In this document: in pieces, positions 12,191-23,743 of the stretch
How positions within the stretch are numbered: the stretch's first letter is position 1
Layout of the letters: every line of letters begins with the position of its first letter
Source: Ursus arctos
Taxonomy: Eukaryota > Chordata > Mammalia > Carnivora > Ursidae
NCBI RefSeq assembly: GCF_023065955.2
Contig: NW_026622886.1
Span: 15,820,001 to 15,884,000, forward strand
Direction: 5' to 3'
DNA length: 64,000 nt
Translations under genes and position numbers: made by a program
Notes under the pieces: model-generated
Databases searched by the model: none
Told to the model about the DNA's origin: nothing
Seen by the model: the letters and a program-made list of their open reading frames with translations, nothing else

Positions 12191-13466
12191 TAAAAGTGGT
12201 AGCTGCTGTTATTTGATACTAGGCCCAACCACATGAAAATGCCATTTTACAGATTAAACAGAGCCAAATATGATTCATTTATATATTATTTATATTATTT
12301 GATGACTTTGAGGAGGACAGGGATATGGATGAAGCACATGTGTGTTTTGCGAATTATTTCCTCAAACTATCTGTATAGCTTCCTTCAAGACGCTTAGTAA
12401 AAACAAAAAGAATGTCGGCCTGGTTTGGCAACAAGGTAAAAAGAAAAGGGGGATGAAAAGATCCTTTAAGACTGAATAATATACACCAGTTTGAGAGATG
12501 AGACTGAGCGGGAAGACTAAGGTTCACTTGTAAATGCACAACCATCCCTTGCTTAAAAACATCCACAATATACTTTCTTTCAGTACAGCACCCACCACCT
12601 TCACAATAATTTTCACAACAACAACAAAAAAAAAACCCCACAAAACCTTAACTCTGAATCCATGCCACAATGGCCAAATATATAATAACACTGACATCAC
12701 TTTCTAAATGCTTCCTTCTTCACTTTGTGTATAAACATATAGTCTCCTCTTTGTGGAGCAATATGGACTAGAGAATATTTGTGTATTTCTTTATGAAAAC
12801 AAATCCAAAGAGAAATAAATGTGGCCATTGCCACAATCAATAAATTAAGAAATAATTCCAAAAAGTTTGCGTGAGAAAAAGTGAGAGAAGCAATCAATGT
12901 TCTTTGAAAAACTATTATACAGCTAAAGACAATGTGCTTTGTGATAAAATCATTTTTATTATACTTTTTTTGCATTTGTTAAAAATTTATTTAGTCTTCT
13001 TTAATAAGTTAAGGATTTCAGGTGGTAAAGAGATATACTTCTAATATCAAAAGTAAAACAGAAAGGGTTGGTGAAACAGGTAAGCATGAGGCAACCCTGC
13101 ACAGACATTCCCAATGAACCTTATCAGTACCAAAATGGAAACTTACACCAAAGGCTAAGGAGAGAAAAAAAATGCTCTTTGCACAGATAGCTAAATCTCT
13201 TGGAGTGTTTGATACACTTGGAGAACAGCAAAACAACCAGGTAGAGAGAGAATAAGAACACAAAAACACAAAAAGTATGAGGAAGAGTAGTAAAGACAAT
13301 CTGAACAATATACCACCAACAGGACTGTAAGATTTTTAGTCTAAAAGAAGAATAATATATACCACACGAAGATTTCTTTAGTATGAGCTACAATGCCAGA
13401 CACATAATTAATTTTAAATAAAAAACTCTCCTGCACAGAAGGACTCCGAAGACTAGAACGAAATAC
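12191..13466. other. APAF1 intron, nothing recognised
   Basis: AT-rich intronic sequence. Minus-strand open frames here have low-complexity or no recognisable content. Confidence 0.45.
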
Positions 13467-13583
13467 CTCAATGGCTCCATCTTCACCCCCAAATGCAATG
13501 TACTGAAGATGTGGACTTAAGCAACAGCAACTAACTTGAGCTTCAGTCAGATAATCAATCTGACCTGTTTTTCCATTAATGAG
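13467..13583 (-). CDS. APAF1: APAF1 exon 21: WD40 repeat
   Basis: Residues about 948 to 986: LINGKTGQIDYLTEAQVSCC, CLSPHLQYIAFGGEDGAIE. Human INGRTGQ reads INGKTGQ and FGDENGAIE reads FGGEDGAIE. Acceptor attag|CTCA, donor ATTGAG|gtattt, 117 bp, phase 0 at both ends. Confidence 0.95.
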
Positions 13584-15104
13584 CTAATGAAAAATAAGGC
13601 ACAATTAGTTATTAGGCTATAAGAGCAGTTTCTGTTCTTTAGAACAGACTTCAATTGAAAAAATAAAATGAAACAGAAAATAACCAACAAGAGCTCCCTG
13701 GGGAACAACAAAGCTCTATCCTAGTCTCAGCAGCTACATTTAGCACTTCACGCCTTCATTTCATTTCACTTTTGTGGTTCAAATACATTTTCATAAAATA
13801 AAATGAGCTTTAAAAGGTTTAAAAAGCAGCTGCTGTGCCCACCACCTGAGACACATCTGTCTGATTTATAATCCCACAGCTAGCTCCACACCCGGTTTTC
13901 CATTTCTTCACAAAGCCCATTTTAATAGGGCTATCGTTTGTTACAGTACATTTTTCAGATATTTTTCAAGGGGGCTAGTGAAACAGGACTGAGGATACAT
14001 AAAAAGCCATATTCAAATAAAAATGGGTTTTATATTCTCTAAATCGCTCACAAAACAGTATAAATTAAGATTCTCTACCTTTTTGAGTGGGGGAGAAAGG
14101 AGCTTTGGAGAAGAACCTATAAGCATAATTTGGGTGACGGGACTTGTAATGCTTAAACTAAGATTGCCTAACTTCGTAATACATACCAATGCTAACGATT
14201 ATTTTTTTAAGTCTCATTAATAAAAGCTGTCTCATCACTCGATTAAAACATGTGACCCAGAAAATTACATCTCAAGCTTAAATCAATTGTCAGCTACCTC
14301 TCTCTGTTACAATCTGAAAGTCTTAAATCACTTTCAACATGAAATAAGCAGTCATATTTGTTTCAGGTACAAAGATTATAGGGTATCAATCGAGGTACTC
14401 TTTATTTTACAATATCTTACCCAGCAGATTCTGATTAGATATTCAAAATGAAGACTGAAAATGCTAAAAGCTGAGTTTATCTTCCTTTCTCTCAAAAATC
14501 AGTTTCCACATTTTCCTAGTGACTAAAAACTGTTTTGTTCACTTAAATGGAACTACTGTCAGTTTAACTAGCCCATAAACTCTCCCACAATCACTGACAT
14601 AGAATAAAATGATACTTTCATAGTCAGACTTCTTTTTGAAGTCTCACAGTTATGACAACTATTAAAGAAAGGTTGCACAAATTTAATAAAGGTAATACAA
14701 ACATGAGGACACTGAACTTGACAAGAAAACTGCAATGAAAAATATCCCAAGTCTGCTAAAAATCAGTAACAAGGCATGAACATTCAATTCCACACCCCAA
14801 TTCATCCCAGGAACACAGGGCATCAGGAGCTCCACATCAACATATTAAGGATGATAGTAAAACTTATAAAATATAGAAACAGGGGTGTCTCACACCTTGA
14901 CTCTAACTCCTGACAGTAGACAAGGAGAAATGACCACATGACATAGACAGTTTACTTCCATGTATCTGTCTCCAGAATTTGGGTTCCACCTTCACCCTAT
15001 AACCAGCTCAGACTTCTGAATATAAAAAGGACCTTACAGGTGAAGAAAGTGAGGCTCAGAGAAGTGTACAATTTACTCAAACATCACACAAAACTAGCTG
15101 ACAG
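13584..15104. other. APAF1 intron, nothing recognised
   Basis: Intronic sequence without a recognisable exon, RNA gene or repeat family. A weak MIR-like gaggctcagagaagtgtaca motif lies at 15049-15070. Confidence 0.4.
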
Positions 15105-15105
15105 C

Positions 15106-15477
15106 AGGGACGCCTGCGTGGCTCAGTTGGTTAAGCGGTTGCCTTCAGCTCAGGTCATGATCCAGGGTCCTGGGACAGAGTCCGCACTGGGCTCCCCACT
15201 CACCTCTACCTGCTCTGCTGCTGCTCCCCCTGCTTGTGCTCTGACAAATAAAATCTTTTTTTTTTTTTTAAAGATTTTATTTATTCGGCAGAGATAGAGA
15301 CAGCCAGCGAGAGAGGGAACACAGGCAGAGGGAGTGGGAGACGAAGAAGCAGGCTCATAGAGGAGCCTGATGTGGGGCTCTATCCCATAACGCCGGGATC
15401 ACGCCCTGAGCCGAAGGCAGACGCTGAACCGCTGTGCCACCCAGGCGCCCCTGACAAAGAAAATCTTAAAACTAAAA
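15106..15477 (+). mobile_element. Carnivore SINE interrupted by an inverted SINE
   Basis: Plus-oriented SINE (15106-15257, tail resuming 15467-15477) with target duplication CTAGCTGACA at about 15095 and 15480. Its A-rich tail hosts the minus-strand SINE at 15258-15450. Confidence 0.9.
15258..15450 (-). mobile_element. Young carnivore SINE nested in a SINE tail
   Basis: Minus orientation, from poly(T)AAAGATTTTATTTATTC to GTGCCACCCAGGCGCCC. A 16-bp target duplication in the host tail, CTGACAAATAAAATCT (15241-15256) and CTGACAAAGAAAATCT (15451-15466), proves nesting. Confidence 0.94.
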
Positions 15478-15883
15478 ACCTAGCTGACAATAAAGCTTAA
15501 GCTATACCTGTACCTCCTGAGTGAACAGTCACTGTTCTTTCCACCACATCACACTGAGCTTTACAGCTTGTTAAGCTTTGTCCTACCCTCAGTCTGTCTC
15601 AAGTTCTCCTCCTGGACTCCATGCAAATCAAGGAACGTGATCACAGATACCAACAGGAGAGGAAGGAAGTGAGACAAGGTATCACTTTTTTTTAAATTCT
15701 AAATACGAGCATATCTGAACCTCGGCTCAAAACCCACATATTTATTCAACTAATACGTACTGAGCACATGTTAGATACTACACAATTATGCCTGATCCCA
15801 AGTTCAAAACCAAACAAGAAAAATGTGAATCGTGAGTTCAACCAAAACAATATTCCCAATTGTTTTCTAAAAAATATACTCAC

Positions 15884-16003
15884 CTGCAGGCGTTTTATAT
15901 TGTCAACTGCAAGAACCATCACTTCATTTTCTTGAAACACAACATCTATTTCTTGCTTTAACACTATAGCAGAGTTCTTACATACTTTTTTTGTCTCCCA
16001 GAG
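15884..16003 (-). CDS. APAF1: APAF1 exon 20: WD40 repeat
   Basis: Residues about 908 to 947: LWETKKVCKNSAIVLKQEID, VVFQENEVMVLAVDNIKRLQ. A degenerate WD40 unit, as in other APAF1 proteins. Human SAVMLKQEVD reads SAIVLKQEID and VDHIRRLQ reads VDNIKRLQ. Acceptor attag|CTCT, donor CTGCAG|gtgagt, 120 bp, phase 0 at both ends. Confidence 0.95.
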
Positions 16004-16194
16004 CTAATTAAGAGATCAAAAAAACTAAAATAAGATAACCATATCCTGAAATATGTAAAGAGAAGGCTTAGTCTTAAAGCAAGATACAAAACATGCTTCA
16101 TACTCAAAATACCTATGATGCTAGAAAATTTTCAATTATTAGATTATTATTCAACAACAAATATTTGTTAATTACATGCTATAACAAGTAGTAG

Positions 16195-16300
16195 TTAGTG
16201 TGAAGAGTGATGGGTGCTAGAGCCAAAATGCCCAAGTATGAACTCTCATTCCACCTAAAGTTGTGACTTTGGGCAGATTACTTATTAACCCAGTATTACT
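16195..16300 (+). mobile_element. MIR-like fragment
   Basis: gtgctagagccaaaatgccc ... gttgtgactttgggcagatt resembles a MIR core (gagccagactgcc ... tgtgaccttgggcaag). Degraded. Confidence 0.55.
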
Positions 16301-16391
16301 CAAAGAACTACTAGTCCCCACACTGTCTGATACCAAGATAAGGAGCCTGTACCAGAATGTAAATCAACTATATCATTAACACACTGTCAGC

Positions 16392-16452
16392 CTCTGTCTC
16401 CCTCTAAAAAAAAAAAAAAAAAAAAAAGTAGAAATAAATGACAGAAAATGGA
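16392..16452 (+). repeat. Copied SINE-tail/flank block (matches 17889-17952)
   Basis: CTCTGTCTCCCTCTA, an A run, then GTAGAAATAAATGACAGAAA and ATGGAA. The same arrangement occurs at 17889-17952, where it is the 3' end of a SINE and its flank. Here no SINE head is present. Confidence 0.75.
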
Positions 16453-16559
16453 ATGCTTAGTGATATAATTAATCTTTTTTTAACAAGACTTTCTTGATGA
16501 CGGAAGCAGTGAGTTGAATTACATTCTGGTTTGTTTATTGAGACTGGCACTTTAAGCAG

Positions 16560-16675
16560 AACTGACTCAACCTTCCTGTGACTGTTTCCTCAGCTGCAAA
16601 AAGGACTGCTGTGAGAATTAGCAAAATACAGTACTTCACACAATGTCTAGCATACAGTAAATACTAAAAAAACTG
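16560..16675 (+). mobile_element. MIR-like fragment
   Basis: gtttcctcagctgcaaaaag ... gtgagaattagcaaaataca ... atgtctagcatacagtaaat follows the 3' half of MIR. Confidence 0.65.
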
Positions 16676-17016
16676 CAGCTACGATGTGTATAAACACTAT
16701 ATTAGATGCAACAGGGATAAACCAGGGTCCCTGGCCTCAAAGACCCTACAGCTGAAGACGTGTGAACAAGCTGGAGGAGCAGCGAAGTACTGAAGGTGAG
16801 AAGTAAAGCAAATCTGTACTTAAATTCGAAGTAGATAAGTACCATAAGAAAAGGACATAGAGTTATAGGACATTAAAGGAGAGAGAAATTCCCCCAAATG
16901 GAATACTAGGTAGGGCTTTGTAGAAGACTTGGGGGAACATATAAGATTGTTAAGATTTCAACAAGGAGAGAGACAGGGAAACAGGGTACTCCAAATATAA
17001 GAAACCACATAAGCAG

Positions 17017-17220
17017 GGGCGCCTGGGTGGCATAGCGGTTAAAGCGCCTGCCTTCGGCTCAGGGCGTGATCCCAGCGTTACGGGATCGAGCCCCACATCA
17101 GGCTCCTCCGCTATGAGCCTGTTTCTTCCTCTCCCACTCCCCCTGCTTGTGTTCCCTCTCTCGCTGGCTGTCTCTATCTCTGTCAAATAAATAAATAAAA
17201 TCTTTAAAAAAAAAAAAAAA
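17017..17220 (+). mobile_element. Young carnivore SINE (bear-type subfamily)
   Basis: Head GGGGCGCCTGGGTGGCATAG, near-identical to the other young copies. Target duplication AAGAAACCACATAAGCA / AAGAAACCATATAAGCA. Confidence 0.95.
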
Positions 17221-17532
17221 AAGAAACCATATAAGCAAAAGAAGCAGGGAAATACAGGGTATTGTGAAAATGTGAGCAGTCCAGTGTAGGTTACCTATAG
17301 GAATAAACCAAAAGACAGACTGGAGCAGAATGAGGCCATACTGTGGAGAAGTTCAGTGTAGACTTAGGAGTACCTACTTACTTTTAGTAGACAAGGAAAC
17401 CACTATCTGTTTTTGAACAAAAATGACATGACTATATTGTACACAAAGAAAATACCTTGAAAGCAGCATGTAGAAAACCAAGAAAGAAAAGACTATGGCA
17501 AAGGCTAATACATTAAGAAAGGCAACATGTTG

Positions 17533-17660
17533 GGGTGCCTGGCTGGCTCAGTCAGTACAGTGTGCGACTCTGGATCTCAGGGTTGTGAGTTTGATCCCCA
17601 TGTGGGGCGTAGAGATTACTTAAAAATAATAAAATCTTAAAAAAAAAAAAAAAAAAAGAG
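17533..17660 (+). mobile_element. Carnivore SINE, short type without CT body
   Basis: Head GGGGTGCCTGGCTGGCTCAG directly joined to GTAGAGATTACTTAAAAATA and a poly(A). Target duplication AGGCAACATGT on both sides. Confidence 0.9.
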
Positions 17661-17712
17661 AGAGAGGCAACATGTAATGAGCACCTAAACTTGAAATGAA
17701 AAAGTAGAAACA

Positions 17713-17924
17713 GGGGCACCTGGTGGCTCAGTTGGTTAAGCATCTGACTCTTGATTTCAGCTCAGGGAATGATCTCAGGGTTGTGAGATCAAGCCCTGCA
17801 ATGGGCTTGCCATGGGCTTGCACTGGGCGTGGAGGCTGCTTAAGATTCTCTCTCTTCCTCTCCCTCTTCTCCTCCCCGCACCCACCTCTCTCTGTCTCCC
17901 TCTAAAAAAAAAAAGAAAAGAAAA
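17713..17924 (+). mobile_element. Carnivore SINE (older)
   Basis: Head GGGGCACCTGGTGGCTCAGT, CTCTTGATTTCAGCTC box, CT-rich end, mixed A/G tail. Target duplication AAAAGTAGAAA. Its 3' junction was copied to 16.4 kb. Confidence 0.9.
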
Positions 17925-18287
17925 AAAGTAGAAATAAATGACAGAAAATGGAAAGGCAGAATCCATTAGAATTGGCAAGTAATTAGATATGGAAATTTAA
18001 AGTGGAGAAAAGAGTCAAAAATTAAGTCAATATATTACTTAGTAATATACTTAAATTAATCAAAACACAGTTTAATCACTGGATTTCTCTAGCATCTGGC
18101 TGATGGTAATACTCAATGAACATGTATGGGATGAATGAGACTGTTATAGTCCATGTAATAGCACTTTTCAAGGATAAATATTAATAGAGTCGTTTCTTGT
18201 TTTAATTCCCCCAATACTGCTCATCAATTTCTTAGTTTCTTAGACATAGACATCAATGCCTAAAATGAAAATCTCAGTATTTCTCAC

Positions 18288-18413
18288 CCTGATTGTCTGG
18301 TCATCAGAAGATGTCAAAAATGATGATCCATCAGGAGAAAACATCACACAATGAACCCAACTTAAATGTCCTCTGCAATCAGCCACTTTTAAACACGAGT
18401 CCATATTCCACAA
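18288..18413 (-). CDS. APAF1: APAF1 exon 19: WD40 repeat with cytochrome c-contact Trp
   Basis: Residues about 866 to 907: LWNMDSCLKVADCRGHLSWV, HCVMFSPDGSSFLTSSDDQT, IR. The tryptophan in GHLSW aligns with human W884, reported to contact cytochrome c in the groove between the propellers, and is conserved. Human NTDSRSK reads NMDSCLK and WVHGVMF reads WVHCVMF. Acceptor tctag|TTGT, donor ATCAGG|gtgaga, 126 bp, phase 0 at both ends. Confidence 0.95.
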
Positions 18414-18459
18414 CTAGAGAATAAACACAGCATATAGGAAATCACATTCATAAGCATTT

Positions 18460-18765
18460 TGAACATATCAAGAATATTGAAAATAGCAAAAGTAAATCAG
18501 TAATTTCACTTCTATGAATATAGGCCAAAAACAAACTAGCAAAAACACAGAATGACTTGTGCAAAAGATTATTCACTGCATCTTATTTTTAATAGCAAAA
18601 AAATTGGAAACAACCCAAATGACCATCAACAGGGAACCGACGGAATAAACTACATAATGGAATATTATCTAACTGTAAAAACACCCAGATCATAGCTAGT
18701 CACCGGGATATACTGTTTACAGAAAATAAGCAAAGAGCATACATATTTCTACAGAAGAGCATATA
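18460..18765 (+). mobile_element. Old L1 ORF2 3' fragment
   Basis: Contains ttggaaacaacccaaatgac and taatggaatattatctaact, the degraded end of L1 ORF2, with no open frame. Confidence 0.75.
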
Positions 18766-18769
18766 TAAG

Positions 18770-18960
18770 GGTGCCTGGGTGGCTCAGCCCGTTAAGCATC
18801 TACATTGGTCTCAGGTCATGATCCCAGGACGAGTCCCACATCAGGCTCCCTGTTCACCAGAGAGCCTACTTCTCCCTCTGCCTACTGCTCCCCCTGCTTG
18901 TGCTGTCTCTGTCTCTCTCTCTGACAAATAAAATCTTAAAAAAAATAATAAAAATTAAAG
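18770..18960 (+). mobile_element. Carnivore SINE
   Basis: Head GGGTGCCTGGGTGGCTCAGC, CT-rich body, CTGACAAATAAAATCTTAAA tail. Confidence 0.92.
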
Positions 18961-20879
18961 TAAATTTTTAAAAAAGCTTTGATTTGAAATCATGCAAACA
19001 TTTTATCTAAAAAATAGACTATTTTCCACTGTCATCCAATACTCAACTAATGGCAAAACCCTACAATAAATGAATATGCTAATTGTACATGTACACATTT
19101 CTGTTACTCATGCTTATTATGAATTGTCAATGTCTGCCACCCTGGCTGTATTTTGTCCTGAGTTCTGCTGTAAATTACTCAAATATATTCCAGTCTAATG
19201 AAGTACCATTTGTGCCTGAGTTCTTCTCATTACACTCTGAATGACAGACCTAACTTTATAATTTCAGAACAAGCATGGACAAAACAAGTACTTCATCACA
19301 TGCCCAGTGGTTTTCAATCAGTGAGTTCTATGGTTGTAAATTAATTGTATGAAATTTTCTTTGCCTTATCACTAGAGTCCAAGCTCCTGTGGACATACAA
19401 GAGCTAAAGGCCATAAAGAGCTAAACCTGGTTCCATAACTAAAAAATCTCCCTTGAAAATTCTTCCCTTTTTCTTTCTTGTCCTTCCCCATCATTTCTCA
19501 GAGCCCCCAAAATCAGGTTCCTATTTTAAGAAAAAAGACAATGTTTCCTGGAGCTTCTAATAGCAGAGGATAGGGATTTTAGAAGTGACAGGAAAGGCTG
19601 AAAGAAGAATTGCTCCTCTACTCCTCCTTAAAATCCTGACAAAATCCCAGAAAGAGGAAATTTCCAACCACATCTACCTTGAAGATCTACAGGTAAGGTG
19701 CAAGATCTCCTACCACATCTGAATCTTTCAATTCAAGGACTCCGCTGAAGAGAACACCACCCACAGCACCCTACTTCTTCCCACCATTTCAAACAGGACT
19801 GGAGTTTGTTCACACTCACTGCCTATGCTTCCAATGGGTAGATTCTTGGCAGGGAAGTTCTTCAGTGTTAGTTGCACTATACTTGCTTCTGTACTTGGAA
19901 TTAAGTAGAGATTACACAGCACACCCACTCACTCTCATCTTATCTGTATCTCCATGCTGACGGGCTACAGCTCAGAAACTCTCCCCCAACAGCTTTGCAG
20001 TAAGGAACAAAGTTGTCAAACTCACTAAAAATTGCTGAAATAAGCACAGAACACTAAAGAAGTGCTTGCAGTAGTCAAGCTTCCTTTGAAGAGAGCCTGT
20101 GCACCAAGTGGATTTCTCTATTTTCCAGATAAAGGCCCATACCCACCTGCTTGGACTGTCATCACAAGGAACTTCAAATTACCTGATGATAAGACCCAGT
20201 CAAGGAATAAGTAGCAACAAAGCTTGGAAAAACTAATCCGTCTTTGGGGAAAAAAAAAAAATCAGGAATTCACTGTTTTTGAAAAAAATTAATATAACCA
20301 TTCACTGGGTAAAATTCTTCCAGGACCAGTTAGGTATAGACTCTGAATATAAAATCTATCAGATAAGTACAAAATCACAAATATGAACAATTTATTATAA
20401 GAGTCATTTTACGCATTAGTGCTTACCAATGAACATCCTAGGGTTAACCAATTCTAAATTGAAGTGTTGTCTTATTCTTCTCAGCGATCTAGGAAATCTG
20501 AACTGGACTCATCTCTCATCTTTTCTTTTACAGAAGATCCTTTCTTTCATATTATTTAAGAGATACCATGTTTCTGCCTAGGAAACCAGTGTTCATTCCA
20601 CCGTTTCCCCAGAACTTGGCACACGCTAGCCATTCAATAAATATTTGGTGAATGATACTGTCATTCCCTGTCATACTATCAAATCAAATCTTCAATCACT
20701 GCTAAAGTAATAAAGCTGGCTATACAGTTTAATATCCTAAAGCTACAGGTCATTATGCTGTGAAGAAAACGCTCTATTATTTCTCAAACATCCTCAGTAG
20801 TTAATGGTTTAAGTAGCCCATTCTTTGGCATCCTTGTACCTCTGGAGACCCAACTTCACAGAGTAAGTGAACTACTCAC
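18961..20879. other. APAF1 intron, nothing recognised
   Basis: About 1.9 kb of apparently unique intronic sequence. No gene, RNA or named repeat identified. Confidence 0.45.
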
Positions 20880-21011
20880 CTCCACACAGCACTGGGACAA
20901 AGCCACCACTGCCAAATGATTTTGCAGGGAGGAGAAGTCACAATACTGGATGGTGCCATGATGGACTGTATGGATTTCTGCCAATAAGCCACTGGTATGA
21001 ATGTCAAAAAG
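20880..21011 (-). CDS. APAF1: APAF1 exon 18: alternatively used WD40 repeat
   Basis: Corresponds to human residues about 823 to 865, the extra WD40 repeat that separates APAF1 isoforms with and without it. Translation starts LFDIHTSGLLAEIHTVHHGT, continues IQYCDFSSLQNHLAVVALSQ and ends CCVE. It is 132 bp (44 codons), one codon longer than the human 43-residue unit as I recall it: CDFSSLQNH against CDFSPQNH. Acceptor gacag|CTTT, donor GTGGAG|gtgagt. Phase 0 at both ends, so skipping keeps the frame. Whether it is skipped in this species cannot be seen from DNA. Confidence 0.94.
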
Positions 21012-22080
21012 CTGTCAACATAAAATAGGTATCTATGAAGTAAAACACTTTTAAAAATAAGCTATACTCAAAATGAATCTAAATTTTTAAGTCCTGAAAA
21101 AATACAATTACTGATAACTGGCATAACTATTGACAGTCATAAATAAGATATAAATCAATACACACATACTTTTAAAATACTGCTCATCTTGAAACATGTT
21201 TCCTATACAGAAAAATTTATCACAGATAATCTCTCAAGCTGGCCTAGGGAGAAATAAAACCTTTGTGAATAAATGAATGGACTAGCCAAATTAACATACA
21301 GAACGGTTCTCCTGAATGCTTGTTTATTCAAAAGAGGAAAATGGATATTCATAAATGAAGATGATCAAAATAATATAGAACAGAGTCTTGCTAAAATGAA
21401 ATTAGCTCAACTATTTCTATTTCTCTTCAGAGCTATCAAATTACTCCATTATGATCATTTTCCCATTCTGAACCAAAAAAAGCTATTTTTGAATAATGCA
21501 AGCTTCATTTCAACTTTTGAAAGATTTTTAAATGTTGAATATATTCTTCTGAAGTTTTTGCCAAATGATTAAAAACATTTATACCAATATATAGTATTGT
21601 GATTTAAGACCAAGGCATAGTCCAGGGGGGAAAAAAAAAGCTTCCAGTAGGAGCCATGAATATGTTTAGTGAATGCACAGCCCTTCAAGCATGCACAGAT
21701 GTAAGCAGCACAGCATCAGAGGCCAAGAACAAAAGACAGGAAGCCATACTTAAAATGCCTCCCAGGACAGGTCATTCTTAAAAATTAATGGTGGAGAATG
21801 ACAGAGGAAATTAGCAAGTATGGAATAGGCAGCTGTTTTAATTATTGGGTGTTAAGAAGTAAAGACCTAACAATCAGAGTAGGCTAAGAGAAAGGAGTTC
21901 AAAAGAAATAAGAGGAGAATGGAGAGACCAAAGAGTAAAAAATTGGGATCGACATGCAGTTAAGGGTGATTTTAGGGTAGCTTTATTTTAGCAGATAAAA
22001 TAAAGACCCAGTCAAGATTTTTCAAACAAAGAGGCATTTCATGTAATATAAAGCTGTTTTCCTATCTCAGTGGAAAAGAT
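21012..22080. other. APAF1 intron, nothing recognised
   Basis: AT-rich intronic sequence. The open frame at 21273-21572 has no recognisable similarity or gene context. Confidence 0.45.
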
Positions 22081-22084
22081 CTTT

Positions 22085-23011
22085 TAAAATGATCAAACTC
22101 AAATGTAAATCAAACCACGAGATACCACTTTCACCTAATAAGATGGTTGTAATGTTTTGAAAAATGGAAAATAACAAGTGCTGGCAAGGAGAAAGTGGAA
22201 CTCCTGTACACTACTAGTGGGAATATAAAATGATACAGCTTTTCAAAAAAGTTGCATTTAGAATTACCATATGATGCAACAATTCTACTGCTTGGTGTGG
22301 ATACAGAAGATTTGAAAGCAGGGGCTCAAACAGATTCCTGTACACCATGATCACTGTATCATTATTCACAACAGCCAAAAGGTGAAAACACCCAAGTGTC
22401 CATCAACAGATGAATGCATAAACAAAATGTGGTATATCCATATAATGGGATATTATTCAGCTATAAAAAGGAATGAAGTTTTGTACATGCCACAACATGT
22501 ATGAACCTTAAAAATATTATGCTAAATGAAACAAGCCAGATACAAAAGGACCAATATTATATGATTCCACTTATATGAAATATCTAGAATAGACAAATTC
22601 ATAGATTAAAGGTTATGGGGGGGGGCAGTGGAGCCTGGGTGGCTCAGTCAGTTAAGTGTCTGCCTTCAGCTCAGGTCATGATCTCAGGGTCCTGGTATCA
22701 AGCCCCACGTCTGGCTCCCTGCTCAGTGAAGAGTCTGCTTCTCCCTCTCCCTCTGCCCCTCCCCAACCCTGCTTATGCTGTCTCTTTTGCTCAAATAAAT
22801 AATCTTTTTTGTAATAAATAAAGAAAGAATAAAAAAATAAAGGTTACCAGGGGCTAGAGGCAGAGAGGAATGGGTAGTTATTAGTTTTTGGTTACAGAGT
22901 ATCTGCTGGCGGTGATGAAAAAGTTTTGAAAATAGTGTTGATAGCTGCACAGCATTATGAATATCATTAATATCACTGAATTATACATTTTAAAATAGTT
23001 AAAATGCCAGG
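22085..23011 (+). mobile_element. Old L1 3' region, interrupted by SINEs
   Basis: Degraded L1 ORF2 end (gagataccactttcacctaa, gaattaccatatgatgcaac, aatgggatattattcagcta) and 3'UTR (ggttaccaggggctagaggc). It is split by the SINE at 22625-22838 and then by that at 23012-23207; a short remnant resumes to about 23280. Confidence 0.82.
22625..22838 (+). mobile_element. Carnivore SINE inside old L1
   Basis: Head GGAGCCTGGGTGGCTCAGTC after a G run, CT-rich body, AAATAAATAATC tail. TAAAGGTTA is duplicated at 22608 and 22839. Confidence 0.9.
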
Positions 23012-23207
23012 ATGCCCAGGTGGCTTAGTCGATTAAGCGTCAGCCTTCAGCTCAGGTCATGATCCCAGGGTCCTGGGATCGAGTCCCACATTGGGCTTCT
23101 TGCTCAGCAGGGAGCCTGCTTCTCCCTCTGCCTGCTCTGCATGCTGCTTCCCCTGCTTGTGCTCTCTGACAAATAAATAAATAAAATCTTTAAAAAAAAA
23201 AAAAAAG
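23012..23207 (+). mobile_element. Carnivore SINE inside old L1
   Basis: Head GGATGCCCAGGTGGCTTAGT through AAATAAATAAATAAAATC and poly(A). Target duplication AATAGTTAAAATG at 22997-23009 and 23227-23239. Confidence 0.93.
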
Positions 23208-23500
23208 TCCTTCTCTTTTAAAAAAAATAGTTAAAATGGCTAATTTTACATAGATACATTTTACAACAAAAAAAATTTAATCTTCAAATCTTATAAATGC
23301 AATGATTCCTTTTATGTTCCTACAAATTTTAACTTAAGACAAAAGAAGATATTTTTAATTTTGTGCTAAATATATAAACCATAAGCACCCAAGATCAAAG
23401 GGTCACAGCAACTATATCAATAATAATATAAAGAGCTCCTCAGGGAGTATTTATATAATTATGTGGTGTATTTCAATTGTGTTCTTTAAAATTGTACTAT

Positions 23501-23620
23501 CAGGTGGCCCAGTTGATTAAGTGGATGACTTGATCTCAGCTCGGGTCGTGATCTCAGGGTCGTGAGTTCAAGCAATGCATTGGGCACCATGCTTCACGCT
23601 AGGCATGGAGACTACTTTAA
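23501..23620 (+). mobile_element. 5'-truncated short-type SINE joined to RPS7 pseudogene
   Basis: Starts abruptly at CAGGTGGCCCAGTTGATTAA, missing the first bases of a normal SINE head. It directly follows the left copy of the AAAATTGTACTAT duplication whose right copy lies after the RPS7 pseudogene. Its tail runs into the TA/CA microsatellite. Confidence 0.8.
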
Positions 23621-23741
23621 ATATATATATATAAAAATACATACACATACATATATATACACGCATATATATACACATATGTATATATATACACACACAT
23701 AATATATATATATACATACACACACATACATACACACACTA
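23618..23741. repeat. TA/CA-type microsatellite
   Basis: Alternating purine-pyrimidine repeats (ATATATATAC, ACACACACAT, CATACACA) about 120 bp long, grown from the SINE tail. Likely length-polymorphic and Z-DNA prone. Confidence 0.9.
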
Positions 23742-23743
23742 TC

